In this document: positions 6,538 through 14,265 of the stretch, piece by piece
Layout: each line of letters starts with the position of its first letter
How positions within the stretch are numbered: the first letter of the stretch is position 1
Assembly: GCA_017941705.1 (NCBI GenBank)
Contig: JAGAVX010000140.1
Location: forward strand, 1-38,434
DNA from: Atopobiaceae bacterium
GTDB lineage: Bacteria > Actinomycetota > Coriobacteriia > Coriobacteriales > Atopobiaceae
Length of the DNA: 38,434 nt
Direction: 5' to 3'
Position numbers and translations under genes: made by a program
Notes under the pieces: model-generated
Told to the model about the DNA's origin: nothing
The model's database searches: none
The model's input: only the letters and a program-made list of their open reading frames with translations

Positions 6538-7641
6538 ATGTCCATAACCAAGATCGTCGTCACGGGTGGACCGTGCGGAGGCAAGACATCAGCGCTCTCG
6601 CGCATCCAGACGGACCTCTCGCACCTTGGTTACACCGTCCTTGTGGTCCCCGAGACTGCAACGGCGCTCATCAGCGGCGGTGTGGCACCTTGGACCTGCG
6701 GCAGCAACGAGGAGTACCAAAAGTGCCAGATGAAGATGCAGCTGCAGAAGGAGCGCATCTTTGAGCAGGCGGCTGCGACGATGGATTCCGACAAGGTGCT
6801 GATCGTCTGCGACCGTGGCGAGCTCGACAACCGGGCGTACATGACCGGCGAGGAGTTCGCCCATGTCCTGGACTACCTCGGCATGACCGAGGCGGAGCTG
6901 CGCGACGGCTATGATGCGGTGTTCCACATGGTGACGGCGGCCAGTGGTGCCGAGAAGTTCTACACGCTCGAGAACAACGGGGCACGCTACGAGACGCTCG
7001 AGCAGGCACGCGAGCTGGACAATCGCTTCATCGAGGCGTGGACGGGCCATCCCTACCTGCGCGTCATCGACAACCGCAGCGACTTCGAGGGCAAGCTCAG
7101 GCACCTCATCCGTGAGATCACCTACTTCCTCGGGGAGCTGGAGCCCTTCGAGATCGAGCGCAAGTTTCTCATCCGTTATCCGGATGTGTCTTGGCTGGAG
7201 AGCCTTCCCAACTGTCAGAAGGTGCCTATCGTCCAATACTACCTGCGTTCCGAACCCGACCAGGAGATCCGCATCCGCCAGCGCGGCGTGTCGGGGGAGG
7301 CTGTCTTCACCTTTACCGAGAAGGCCATCGAGGGAACGCACAAACACCTCGTGCGCCAGCGCCGCCTCACCGAGCGCGAGTTCGAGATGCTCCTCCTGCA
7401 GGCCGATCCCAAGATGCGCGAGATCTCAAAGACCCGCTACTGCCTGACCTACGAGGGACAGTACTTCGAGATCGACCTCTTCCCCTGCTGGGATGACCAA
7501 GCGATTGCCGAGATAGAGCTCTCGAGCAAGGACGTGCCCGTGACGTTCCCGCCCGAGCTGGAGGTCATCCGCGAGGTCACGGGCGACCCCAAGTACCGCA
7601 ATGCCGTCATCGCCTCCAAGCCGAGGGGCGCGACGCACTAG
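6538..7641 (+). CDS. P-loop kinase-like/CYTH domain fusion protein, copy 1
   Basis: This 367-residue soluble protein joins two domains. Residues 1-199 are a P-loop NTPase of the AAA_28/nucleotide-kinase type, with Walker A GGPCGGKT (10-17) and a D-R-G triad at 92-94 in VLIVCDRG. From about 203 a CYTH (triphosphate tunnel metalloenzyme) domain follows, with the E-x-E-x-K signature EIERK at 205-209, the R-x-R strand EIRIRQR, a lysine in FTEKAIEG, KTRY, and the paired acids E325-x-E327. CYTH enzymes bind tri- or polyphosphorylated substrates with divalent metal. The substrate here is unknown, and the fusion suggests coupled phosphorylation and hydrolysis or sensing. I chose the ATG at 6538 behind a G-rich ribosome site. 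It is followed 95 bases later by a paralogue of the same architecture. Confidence 0.85.
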   Translation: MSITKIVVTGGPCGGKTSALSRIQTDLSHLGYTVLVVPETATALISGGVAPWTCGSNEEYQKCQMKMQLQKERIFEQAAATMDSDKVLIVCDRGELDNRAYMTGEEFAHVLDYLGMTEAELRDGYDAVFHMVTAASGAEKFYTLENNGARYETLEQARELDNRFIEAWTGHPYLRVIDNRSDFEGKLRHLIREITYFLGELEPFEIERKFLIRYPDVSWLESLPNCQKVPIVQYYLRSEPDQEIRIRQRGVSGEAVFTFTEKAIEGTHKHLVRQRRLTEREFEMLLLQADPKMREISKTRYCLTYEGQYFEIDLFPCWDDQAIAEIELSSKDVPVTFPPELEVIREVTGDPKYRNAVIASKPRGATH

Positions 7642-7648
7642 GTTTCGC

Positions 7649-7671
7649 GCGCCAGCTCAATGCGCTGGCGC
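7649..7671 (+). terminator. Hairpin between the two kinase-CYTH paralogues
   Basis: GCGCCAGC (7649-7656) and GCTGGCGC (7664-7671) form a perfect 8-bp stem with a 7-base loop, seven bases after the first gene's stop. There is no direct T-run, so it may be a weak terminator or an mRNA 3' end stabiliser. Confidence 0.4.
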
Positions 7672-7736
7672 CATTCGAGCATCCTTTTACGCGGAGCGGA
7701 TGAGTTGCTCGTATCCATCCCAGACAAGGAGGGCGC

Positions 7737-8843
7737 ATGCCTGCCGTCACCAAGATCGTCATCACCGGAGGACCCTGTGCGGGAAAGACCACGGCGCTGG
7801 CAAGCATACAGACCGCGTTCTCACGGCTGGGCTACAAGGTGGTTACGGTTCCCGAGCCCGCAACGGAGTTCATCTCGAACGGCGTGACGCCGTGGGAGTG
7901 CTCGTCCGCCGAGGAGTATCAGTGGTGCCAGATGCGCGTGCAGCTCACGCGCGAGCGCGCCTTCGAGCGCGCCGTGAAGGGCATGGACGAGGAGAAGGTG
8001 CTCATCGTCTGCGACCGCGGCATGCTGGACAACCGCTGCTACATGACGGAGGAGGAGTTCCAGCGCGTGATCGCTGACTTTGGGTGCAACGAGATCGAGC
8101 TGCGCGACGGGTACGACGCGGTGTTTCATCTGGTCTCGGTCGCCAAGGGCGCCGAGGAGTATTACGGGACCGAGAGCAACGGCGCGCGCTACGAGTCGCT
8201 GGAGGAGGCGGCAGCGCTCGACGACAAGTTCATCGACTCGTGGACGGGCCACCAGCACCTGCGCGTGATTGACAATTCCACCGACTTCGAAGGCAAGATG
8301 AAGCGCCTCATCGAGGAGATCTCGTACTTCTTGGGCGAGTCGGCTGCCTATGAGGTCGAGCGCAAGTTTCTTATCGAATACCCGGACATCGAGATGCTCG
8401 AGAGCCTCTCCAACTGCGAGCGCGTCGAGATCACGCAGCATTATCTGCGCTCGGACGACAGCCACGAGCTGCGCATCCGCAAGCGTGGCACGCGCGAGTG
8501 GAACACCTTCTACCTCACCGAGAAGGAGATCGACGGTGCGAGGCGCCACCTTTCGCGGCGCGAGCGCATCGAGCTGAGGGAGTACGAGACCCTGCTCACG
8601 CAGGCGGATCCCGCCTTGAGGCCCATAGAAAAGACCCGCTATTGCCTGACCTACGAGGGCCAGTACTTTGAGATCGACGTGTACCCCTGCTGGGATGACC
8701 AGGCGATCATCCAGATCGAGATGCCCGACGAGGAGACCCCAATCAACTTCCCGCCGCAGGTCAAGGTGATTCGTGAGGTCACGCACGATCCCGACTACCG
8801 TAACCTGGCAATAGCCAGTCGGCCTTGGGGGTCGGTCCATTAG
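7737..8843 (+). CDS. P-loop kinase-like/CYTH domain fusion protein, copy 2
   Basis: This 368-residue protein is colinear with its upstream neighbour over its whole length and well over half identical by eye. Walker A GGPCAGKT lies at 11-18, followed by VLIVCDRG, the CYTH signature EVERK, ELRIRKR, LTEKEIDG and KTRYCLTYEGQYFEIDVYPCWDDQ. A notable difference is the C-terminal acid pair: where copy 1 has E-I-E, this protein has Q326-I-E328, removing one of the acids that normally help bind metal in CYTH domains. The ATG at 7737 is preceded by a strong AAGGAGGG. It evidently arose by tandem duplication followed by divergence, and the two products may act together or on different substrates. Function is not known. 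Confidence 0.85.
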   Translation: MPAVTKIVITGGPCAGKTTALASIQTAFSRLGYKVVTVPEPATEFISNGVTPWECSSAEEYQWCQMRVQLTRERAFERAVKGMDEEKVLIVCDRGMLDNRCYMTEEEFQRVIADFGCNEIELRDGYDAVFHLVSVAKGAEEYYGTESNGARYESLEEAAALDDKFIDSWTGHQHLRVIDNSTDFEGKMKRLIEEISYFLGESAAYEVERKFLIEYPDIEMLESLSNCERVEITQHYLRSDDSHELRIRKRGTREWNTFYLTEKEIDGARRHLSRRERIELREYETLLTQADPALRPIEKTRYCLTYEGQYFEIDVYPCWDDQAIIQIEMPDEETPINFPPQVKVIREVTHDPDYRNLAIASRPWGSVH

Positions 8844-8976
8844 TTGCCGACTCTGGCAGGCTATTCTGCGGTTTCCCTGCTACGGATGAGACAGATGGAT
8901 GTATCTGTTCGTATTACCATGTGGTGAGTCAGCCATTGCATCGCCTGCCGGGCGATATCGTATCGAGAGGATCAGC

Positions 8977-9987
8977 ATGGAATCATTGAAGCAGGGGTAC
9001 CGGAGCTTCGCCGACCGTTTCCTGCGCAACTCGCGCAAGCCCACCGATATGGTGCTGATCGCTATCTCTATGTCGTTTTTGATGGCCCTCGTCGGGATGG
9101 GCCTATCTTCTGTGATCATGAACCTTCCCGGCATGCCCTTCAACACAAGAATCAGTAGCCCAGAAGAGGCAGTCACGTACATGGATGTCGCAAGCCTGTA
9201 CTTCGGCTTCATCGGCATTTGGCTTTTGGTTCTGCTGGCCATCATCATCCCCAAGGCAAACCGACCCATGCTCAAGGACATCCTTCCCAATAGGCGTGGC
9301 AACACGTTGTGGGGCATCATCTTTGGCCTTGTCATGGGATTCAGCCTTAACGCCATCTGTGTCATCCTGTCGATCATCCTAGGCGACATCGGCCTGTCCT
9401 TTGCGGAGTTTGATGCGGTCAAGCTGCTCGTCATTTTTGCTACGGTACTGGTTCAGTCAGGCGCCGAGGAGATCATCGACCGCCAGTTCCTCTATGAGAA
9501 GCTGCGCCGCCGCTACAAGAGCGTCCCGTTTGCGATTGTTGTCCAGGCTGCCGTCTTCACGGCGATGCATGCATTCAACCCTGGTATGACCATCGTTTCG
9601 GTCCTGCAGATCTTCGCTGTTGGTATTATCTTTGCGCTCTTCGTCTGCTACTTTGACGGCCTCTGGGCGGCTATCTTCTTCCATACCTCTTGGAACTTCA
9701 CGCAGAACATCATCTTTGGCTGCCCCAACAGCGGAGCTGTCTCCGGATACTCGATCTTCAGGCTCGACGCAGCGTCATACGGCCCCTTCTTTGACCCGGT
9801 GTTCGGCGTCGAGGGATCCGTGGGAGCGGTGGCCATCCTCTTTGCATTCATGATCCTGCTTCTGGTGTACATCAAGAAGAAGGACCTCCAGCCGCGTGAC
9901 CTCTGGGCCGACATGGACCAGCCGAGCGGGGCGGAGGCTCTGCCTACCGGCTCGGCTGCCGAGCATGGCGGTCGCCACTTTGCCTAA
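8977..9987 (+). CDS. CPBP family intramembrane metalloprotease (CAAX protease-like)
   Basis: This 336-residue polytopic membrane protein has the three CPBP/Rce1 motifs: E164-E165-x-x-x-R169 in GAEEIIDRQF, the F-x-x-x-H motif with H198 in VFTAMHAFNPG, and H236 in FFHTSWNFTQN. These residues form the zinc-type active site inside the membrane. About seven to eight hydrophobic segments are visible, starting at residues 25-47, and the C-terminus is short, charged and cytosolic. In bacteria such proteins are linked to bacteriocin self-immunity or processing of membrane peptides; no bacteriocin gene is visible here, so the substrate is open. I chose ATG 8977 behind GAGAGG; the open frame upstream is not hydrophobic and lacks such a site. 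Confidence 0.87.
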   Translation: MESLKQGYRSFADRFLRNSRKPTDMVLIAISMSFLMALVGMGLSSVIMNLPGMPFNTRISSPEEAVTYMDVASLYFGFIGIWLLVLLAIIIPKANRPMLKDILPNRRGNTLWGIIFGLVMGFSLNAICVILSIILGDIGLSFAEFDAVKLLVIFATVLVQSGAEEIIDRQFLYEKLRRRYKSVPFAIVVQAAVFTAMHAFNPGMTIVSVLQIFAVGIIFALFVCYFDGLWAAIFFHTSWNFTQNIIFGCPNSGAVSGYSIFRLDAASYGPFFDPVFGVEGSVGAVAILFAFMILLLVYIKKKDLQPRDLWADMDQPSGAEALPTGSAAEHGGRHFA

Positions 9988-10045
9988 GAGGTCGTTTGGG
10001 GCTAGGCTTGCCGCCTGAGTGCCGACGAATTTGCTTGGGGTTGAG

Positions 10046-10513
10046 TTTGTCAGTGCTTTTTTGAGGACGTCTCTGAAAACGCACCTACAACCAGCTTTGT
10101 AGGTGCGTTTTTGTCCTGAAATTGAACGATGAGATTCGCAAGTATGTAAAAACTGCAATCAAACCGTCTAAAAGACCTCTGGGGGCTTGTTTTTGCACCT
10201 ACAACTCTGTTTGTATGTACTAGCTTTTGCCAGGCAGGCGGCACCAGTTTTTGGTGCCCAGCCACCTCGGTCTTCAAGCTGTTGGATGCCCCCTCGGGTT
10301 AGCATCATGAGGCGCGACAGACTGCGGCTCGGGGAGTGGTACATACAACTAGACTTGTAGGTGCATATCTGCGCCGATATGAGATCATTTTTCGCTTTGT
10401 ATGCAGTTTTCCCGTCCTCCAACTGGAGAGCGGCTGATTTTGGCCTCAAAACGCACTGACGAAGCAAGTTGTAGGTGCGTTAATTTGACGCCTCAGAAAA
10501 AAGCGCTGACAAA
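10046..10513. mobile_element. 468-bp nested inverted-repeat (MITE-like) intergenic element
   Basis: The ends are imperfect inverted repeats of about 45 bp with tips TTTGTCAG (10046-10053) and CTGACAAA (10506-10513). Inside each end is a CACCTACAA/TTGTAGGTG palindrome (P1 10076-10111, P4 10450-10481). A second pair lies further in and is again mirror-related (P2 10195-10220, P3 10339-10364). A hairpin GGCACCA/TGGTGCC (10240-10258) lies near the centre. The P1-P2 and P3-P4 intervals have similar lengths. No open frame that looks coding lies in it and no clear target duplication is seen. A MITE-type non-autonomous element or a multi-hairpin RNA region are both possible. Confidence 0.55.
10076..10112. 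terminator. Perfect 15-bp hairpin with T-run after the CPBP gene
   Basis: AAAACGCACCTACAA (10076-10090) pairs perfectly with TTGTAGGTGCGTTTT (10097-10111) around a 6-base loop, with T's at 10108-10112 and A's on the other side. It would work as a terminator in both directions. It is also the first palindrome (P1) of the nested element around it. Confidence 0.75.
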
Positions 10514-10532
10514 GTATGCCACAGGTTTGTTG

Positions 10533-11237
10533 TTACAGCTTCTGACCCTTGTTTGCGTAGGTCTCCTCTCGCGTGCCATCGCTGGTCTCTTTGCGAATCC
10601 TGGCGACCAGATCCTCGAACTTCAGGCCTCCAAGCAGCGAAAACTCATGCCAGAAGCGCGCCTCGTTGTCCGCTGATAATGACAGCTCGTCCAAGGGGAT
10701 GAGGAGGATGTCCAGGTCGGCCTCCGCATCGCACTCGAGGAAGCTCACGAGCCTGCTTCCCGTGAGGTTGTAGAACTTGACAGTGGTCCTCGCCGGAATG
10801 GCTTGATGCTTGAGCAGCCAGTTGTAGGCAAAGGTGATGCCGGGAAGGTCGCACATGTTGGCAAAGGAAAGCATGGACGTGGACATCAACTGGCTGAGCA
10901 AGTGACCGTCGACCTCCTCAAGCTCCACCCAAGGCGTGACGTCGGTGACCCTAAAGAATCTGGCAATGATCAGGCGGCGCACGTTGAGCCCAAGGACAAA
11001 CCCGAAGCCAATCGAGGCGAACGCAAGCGCGAGGCCGACAAACTTGTGACCCATGATCGTCGCTGCCGTACCAACAATGATGGGGATGACGACCAGTAGC
11101 GACGTGAGCACGATGGCATAGGCGACATCGCCGCGTCTTTCGCGGTCATCCATCTGCCTGAAGGCATTGAGGTGCATGACGCGAGCATGGTAGGGCCTCG
11201 TGACATCGTCATGTGTCCATCGGTGCTCCGTGACCAT
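10533..11237 (-). CDS. Unrecognised two-helix membrane protein
   Basis: I do not recognise this 234-residue protein. Seen are a charged N-terminal region (1-37), two adjacent transmembrane segments (about 39-61 and 65-86) separated by a very short loop, and a mixed C-terminal cytosolic domain of about 145 residues. Conspicuous parts of that domain are GFVLGLNVRRLIIARFFRVTDVTPWVELEEVDG and WHEFSLLGGLKFEDLVARIRKE. The layout resembles small bacterial proteins with a paired-helix anchor and a PH-like or YcxB-like cytosolic domain, but this is only a shape comparison. I chose the ATG at 11237 because GAAAGG lies seven bases before it on this strand. It is transcribed away from pyrG and ends next to the nested inverted-repeat element. 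Confidence 0.65.
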   Translation of the reverse strand: MVTEHRWTHDDVTRPYHARVMHLNAFRQMDDRERRGDVAYAIVLTSLLVVIPIIVGTAATIMGHKFVGLALAFASIGFGFVLGLNVRRLIIARFFRVTDVTPWVELEEVDGHLLSQLMSTSMLSFANMCDLPGITFAYNWLLKHQAIPARTTVKFYNLTGSRLVSFLECDAEADLDILLIPLDELSLSADNEARFWHEFSLLGGLKFEDLVARIRKETSDGTREETYANKGQKL

Positions 11238-11346
11238 CGCCAACCTTTCCATTGGGTAACCAGCCGCGCTCGCGCGCGACTGCCGTGACGATTGCGTTAT
11301 ATCATGAAGTCCCGTAGGAAGCGCATTGCGTCTGCGGGAGGTTCCC

Positions 11347-13017
11347 ATGACTAAGCACATATTTGTTACTGGCGGTGTGGTCTCTGCGTTGGGCAAGGGC
11401 ATCACGGCGGCGTCGCTTGCCCGTCTGCTCAAGTCGCGCGGGTACAAGGTGATGATGCAGAAGGCCGACCCGTACCTCAACGTCGACCCGGGCACCATGA
11501 GCCCCTTCCAGCACGGGGAGGTGTTCGTGACCGAGGACGGCAAGGAGACCGACCTCGACCTCGGTCACTACGAGCGGTTCGTCAACGAGAACCTCACGCG
11601 CGAGTCGAACTTCACCACGGGCCTGATCTACCAGAGCCTCATCAAGCGCGAGCGCCGTGGCGACTTCCTCGGCGGAACGGTGCAGGTCATCCCGCACGTG
11701 ACCAACGAGATCAAAGATCGCTTCAGGCGCATCGAGGAGATGACCTCGGCCGACGTCGTCATCACCGAGCTTGGCGGCACCATCGGCGACATCGAGGGGC
11801 AGCCCTTCGTCGAGGCGATGCGACAGTTTCGCCGCGAGAAGGGGACAGGCGAGACGCTGGTCATCCATGTGAGCCTCGTACCCTACATCGCCGCCGCGCA
11901 TGAGATCAAGACCAAGCCCACGCAGCACTCCGTCAAGGAGCTGCGCTCGATGGGCATCCAGCCCGACCTCATCGTCTGCCGCTCGGATCACGAGGTCGAC
12001 GCCTCGGTGCGAGCCAAGATCGCGAGCTTCTGTGACGTGGACGAGAGCTGCGTGTTCGAGAACTCGGACTGCCCGTCGATCTATGACGTGCCGGAGCATC
12101 TTGCGTCTCAGGGCTTTGACACTAAGGTGTGCGAGCTGCTTGGACTTGACCCGCGCGAGAGCGACATGAGCAGTTGGTACAGCTTCACCGAGGCCATGCA
12201 CGAGGCGAACGCCCTGCCTGACGTCACGCGCATTGCCGTGGTGGGGAAGTACACGGCCCTTCCCGACGCGTACCTCTCGGTCATCGAGGCGCTGCATCAC
12301 TCCGGCGTCTACTACGGTCGACATGTCGACATCACCCTGGTCAACGGCGACGAGCTCGATGACGGCAACGTGGACGAGGTCCTAGCCGGATACGACGGAA
12401 TCCTGGTGCCGGGAGGCTTTGGGCATCGCGGCGTCGAGGGCAAGATTCGTGCGGCGCACAAGGCGCGCATCGAGAGGATTCCTTACCTGGGTGTTTGCCT
12501 GGGGCTGCAGGTGGCCGTCGCCGAGTTCGCGCGCTATGCGTGCGGCCTCGCGGACGCCAACTCGACCGAGTTCGATCCCGAGTGCGCCCATCCCGTCATC
12601 GACATCATGCCTGATCAGGAGAACATCGACGACAAGGGCGGCACTATGCGACTGGGCGCCTACCCCTGCAAGGTGGCGGAGGGGACGCTCGCTCGCGAGG
12701 CCTACGCCAGCGAGTTGGTGTACGAGCGGCATCGTCACCGCTACGAGGTGAACAACGCCTATCGCGAGCAGCTGAGGCAGGCGGGGCTCGTTATCTCCGG
12801 CCTTTCGCCCGACGACCGCCTGGTCGAGATGGTCGAGCTCCCCGAGAGCGTCCACCCGTGGTTCGTGGCAAGCCAGGCCCATCCTGAGTTCAAGAGCCGC
12901 CCCAACGTGCCGCAGCCTCTGTTCAGGGAGTTCGTGCGCGCCGCGATCGCACACCATGAGGGCATCGAGCGCCGTTCGCTCAGCGTGGTGGGCGTGCCGG
13001 TGATTCCCGAGCAGTAA
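11347..13017 (+). CDS. pyrG: CTP synthase (glutamine-hydrolysing)
   Basis: CTP synthase aminates UTP to CTP with ATP and glutamine, the last step of de novo pyrimidine nucleotide synthesis. The 556-residue protein has the N-terminal synthase domain (KHIFVTGGVVSALGKGITAASLARLLKSRG, then YLNVDPGTMSPFQHGEVFVTEDG and GGTIGDIE). Its C-terminal class I glutaminase domain has the oxyanion strand PGGFGHRG, the nucleophile in YLGVCLGLQ and the His/Glu pair in SQAHPEFKSRP. Length and order are standard. The ATG at 11347 has GGGAGGT before it; an upstream in-frame TTG (11326) has no such site. Upstream there is an AT-rich TTATATCATG at about 11297-11306 that could hold a -10 box. A repeat array follows the gene. 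Confidence 0.97.
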   Translation: MTKHIFVTGGVVSALGKGITAASLARLLKSRGYKVMMQKADPYLNVDPGTMSPFQHGEVFVTEDGKETDLDLGHYERFVNENLTRESNFTTGLIYQSLIKRERRGDFLGGTVQVIPHVTNEIKDRFRRIEEMTSADVVITELGGTIGDIEGQPFVEAMRQFRREKGTGETLVIHVSLVPYIAAAHEIKTKPTQHSVKELRSMGIQPDLIVCRSDHEVDASVRAKIASFCDVDESCVFENSDCPSIYDVPEHLASQGFDTKVCELLGLDPRESDMSSWYSFTEAMHEANALPDVTRIAVVGKYTALPDAYLSVIEALHHSGVYYGRHVDITLVNGDELDDGNVDEVLAGYDGILVPGGFGHRGVEGKIRAAHKARIERIPYLGVCLGLQVAVAEFARYACGLADANSTEFDPECAHPVIDIMPDQENIDDKGGTMRLGAYPCKVAEGTLAREAYASELVYERHRHRYEVNNAYREQLRQAGLVISGLSPDDRLVEMVELPESVHPWFVASQAHPEFKSRPNVPQPLFREFVRAAIAHHEGIERRSLSVVGVPVIPEQ

Positions 13018-13027
13018 CGCGCCGGCT

Positions 13028-13120
13028 GTGCATTGGTGCCTGTCCCCGGTGCACGGCCGCGTGCATTGGTGCCTGTCCCCGGTGCACGCCCACGTGCATT
13101 GGTGCCTGTCCCCGATGCAC
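13028..13120. repeat. Three 27-bp GGTGCCTGTCCCC repeats with 33-bp period
   Basis: Units at 13028-13054, 13061-13087 and 13094-13120 each start GTGCAT, contain TTGGTGCCTGTCCCC and end in a G(G/A)TGCAC arm. They are separated by 6-base GC-rich spacers. Each can fold through its GTGCA/TGCAC ends. The core is the reverse complement of the 6395 and 28624 copies. The array fills the gap between pyrG and the recombinase gene. Confidence 0.85.
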
Positions 13121-13197
13121 GCCATTGGCGCGAGGCGACCGTCTTGCTCATAATGGCAGGAGGCGGTTTGTGGCGCACGAGAGGAGGGGACGAGGCG

Positions 13198-14148
13198 ATG
13201 GACCTGGAGCGCGCGCTCGAAGAGTACCTGGACTACCTTGCCATCGAGCGGGGGTCCTCTCCCAACACCATCGAGGGGTACGGGCGCGACCTTCGTCGCT
13301 ACGTCGCCTACCTCGCCGACAGGGGTATCACCGATCCCGAGGACGTGACCCGTCAGATCGTCTCCGAGCACGTTCAGGACCTCCAGGCAGTGGGGCTTGC
13401 CCCCACATCGGTGGAGCGCGCGGTCTCGGCATGCAAGGGCTTTCATCGCTTCATGGTCTCCGAGCACATCTGCGAGGCGCACCCGACGGCAGACCTGCCG
13501 CTGCCCAAGAAGCCGGAGCGCCTTCCCGACGTGCTTTCGCACGAACAGGCGGCGGCGCTGCTCGAGGAGGCCAACTTTGCCTACAGCGATGACCCAGCCA
13601 AGTCGCCTCGGCGCAACGCACTGGCTCGGGCATCGTTGCAGCGCGACCGGACCATCCTCGAGGTCCTCTATGGCTGCGGCCTGCGCGTGAGCGAGCTTTG
13701 CGGCCTCGACCTGCGCGAGGTGATGCTCGAAGACGAGGTCCTGCGCGTTCTGGGGAAGGGCTCGAAGGAACGCATCGTGCCCATCATGGGATCGGCCGCC
13801 CGCGCGATGGACTCATATCTCGAGCAATGGCGCCCAGAGCTCGCGACGGGACATGCCCCAACCTCGGCGGTCTTCCTCAACGCACGGGGAGGGCGTATCT
13901 CTCGTCAGACGGTGCACAGCATCTGCGAGAAGTATGGACGCATCTATGCTGGCAGGGAAGGGCTGCATCCCCACACCCTTCGTCACAGCTTTGCGACGCA
14001 CATGCTCGAGGGAGGTGCCGACCTGCGTGTCGTGCAGGAGCTGCTGGGCCATGCGAGCATCGCGACCACCCAGCTCTACACGCATGTGGATCGCACGCAC
14101 ATCCGGATGGTCTATCTCGAGGCGCATCCTCGCGCCCACCTGAGGTAG
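13198..14148 (+). CDS. xerD: Tyrosine recombinase XerC/XerD type
   Basis: This 316-residue protein is a site-specific tyrosine recombinase of the kind that resolves chromosome dimers at dif near division. The N-terminal SAM-like DNA-binding domain (about 1-90) contains LEEYLDYLAIERGSSPNTIEGYGRDLRRY. The catalytic domain has R163 in GCGLRVSELCGLDL, the lysine in GKGSKERIVPI, H259-x-x-R262 in HPHTLRHSFATHMLEGG, H285 in LLGHASIATTQ and the nucleophile Y294. The full catalytic set is present. No integrase-style extra domain and no att-like repeats are seen, so a housekeeping Xer role is more likely than a prophage integrase. I chose ATG 13198 because GAGGAGGGG precedes it. Whether it is XerC, XerD or a single Xer cannot be told from the window. 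Confidence 0.88.
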   Translation: MDLERALEEYLDYLAIERGSSPNTIEGYGRDLRRYVAYLADRGITDPEDVTRQIVSEHVQDLQAVGLAPTSVERAVSACKGFHRFMVSEHICEAHPTADLPLPKKPERLPDVLSHEQAAALLEEANFAYSDDPAKSPRRNALARASLQRDRTILEVLYGCGLRVSELCGLDLREVMLEDEVLRVLGKGSKERIVPIMGSAARAMDSYLEQWRPELATGHAPTSAVFLNARGGRISRQTVHSICEKYGRIYAGREGLHPHTLRHSFATHMLEGGADLRVVQELLGHASIATTQLYTHVDRTHIRMVYLEAHPRAHLR

Positions 14149-14183
14149 CCGCTGGCGGACGCCCAACTCGAGTGTGCTGCCAT

Positions 14184-14265
14184 GGGACAGTGCCCCACCG
14201 GGCCTGGGACAGCGCCCCACGACCGCTTGGGACAGCGCCCCACCGGGCTTGGGACAGCGCCCCAC
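14184..14265. repeat. Four GGGACAGCGCCCCAC repeats with 22-23-bp period
   Basis: Fifteen-base units lie at 14184-14198 (with one change), 14206-14220, 14229-14243 and 14251-14265. They are joined by 7-8 base spacers that alternate between CGGGC-type and CGACCGCT. The units are partly self-complementary (GGG and CCC ends). They lie in the gap between xerD and mraZ and share their core style with the palindrome at 3214-3248. Confidence 0.85.

Noticed and set aside
11238..11346. Pyrimidine-responsive leader or attenuator of pyrG
   Set aside because: No terminator hairpin or reiterative G-run at a plausible start site was seen in the short gap.
13028..13120. The 33-bp periodic array, and its counterpart at 28624-28714, considered as small CRISPR arrays
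   Set aside because: The non-repeat parts are only 6 bases and the repeats are self-complementary mobile-repeat style; no cas gene is present in the window.
13198..14148. The tyrosine recombinase as an integrase of a mobile island
   Set aside because: It has the size and motifs of a housekeeping Xer protein, with no att-like direct repeats, excisionase or phage genes around it.
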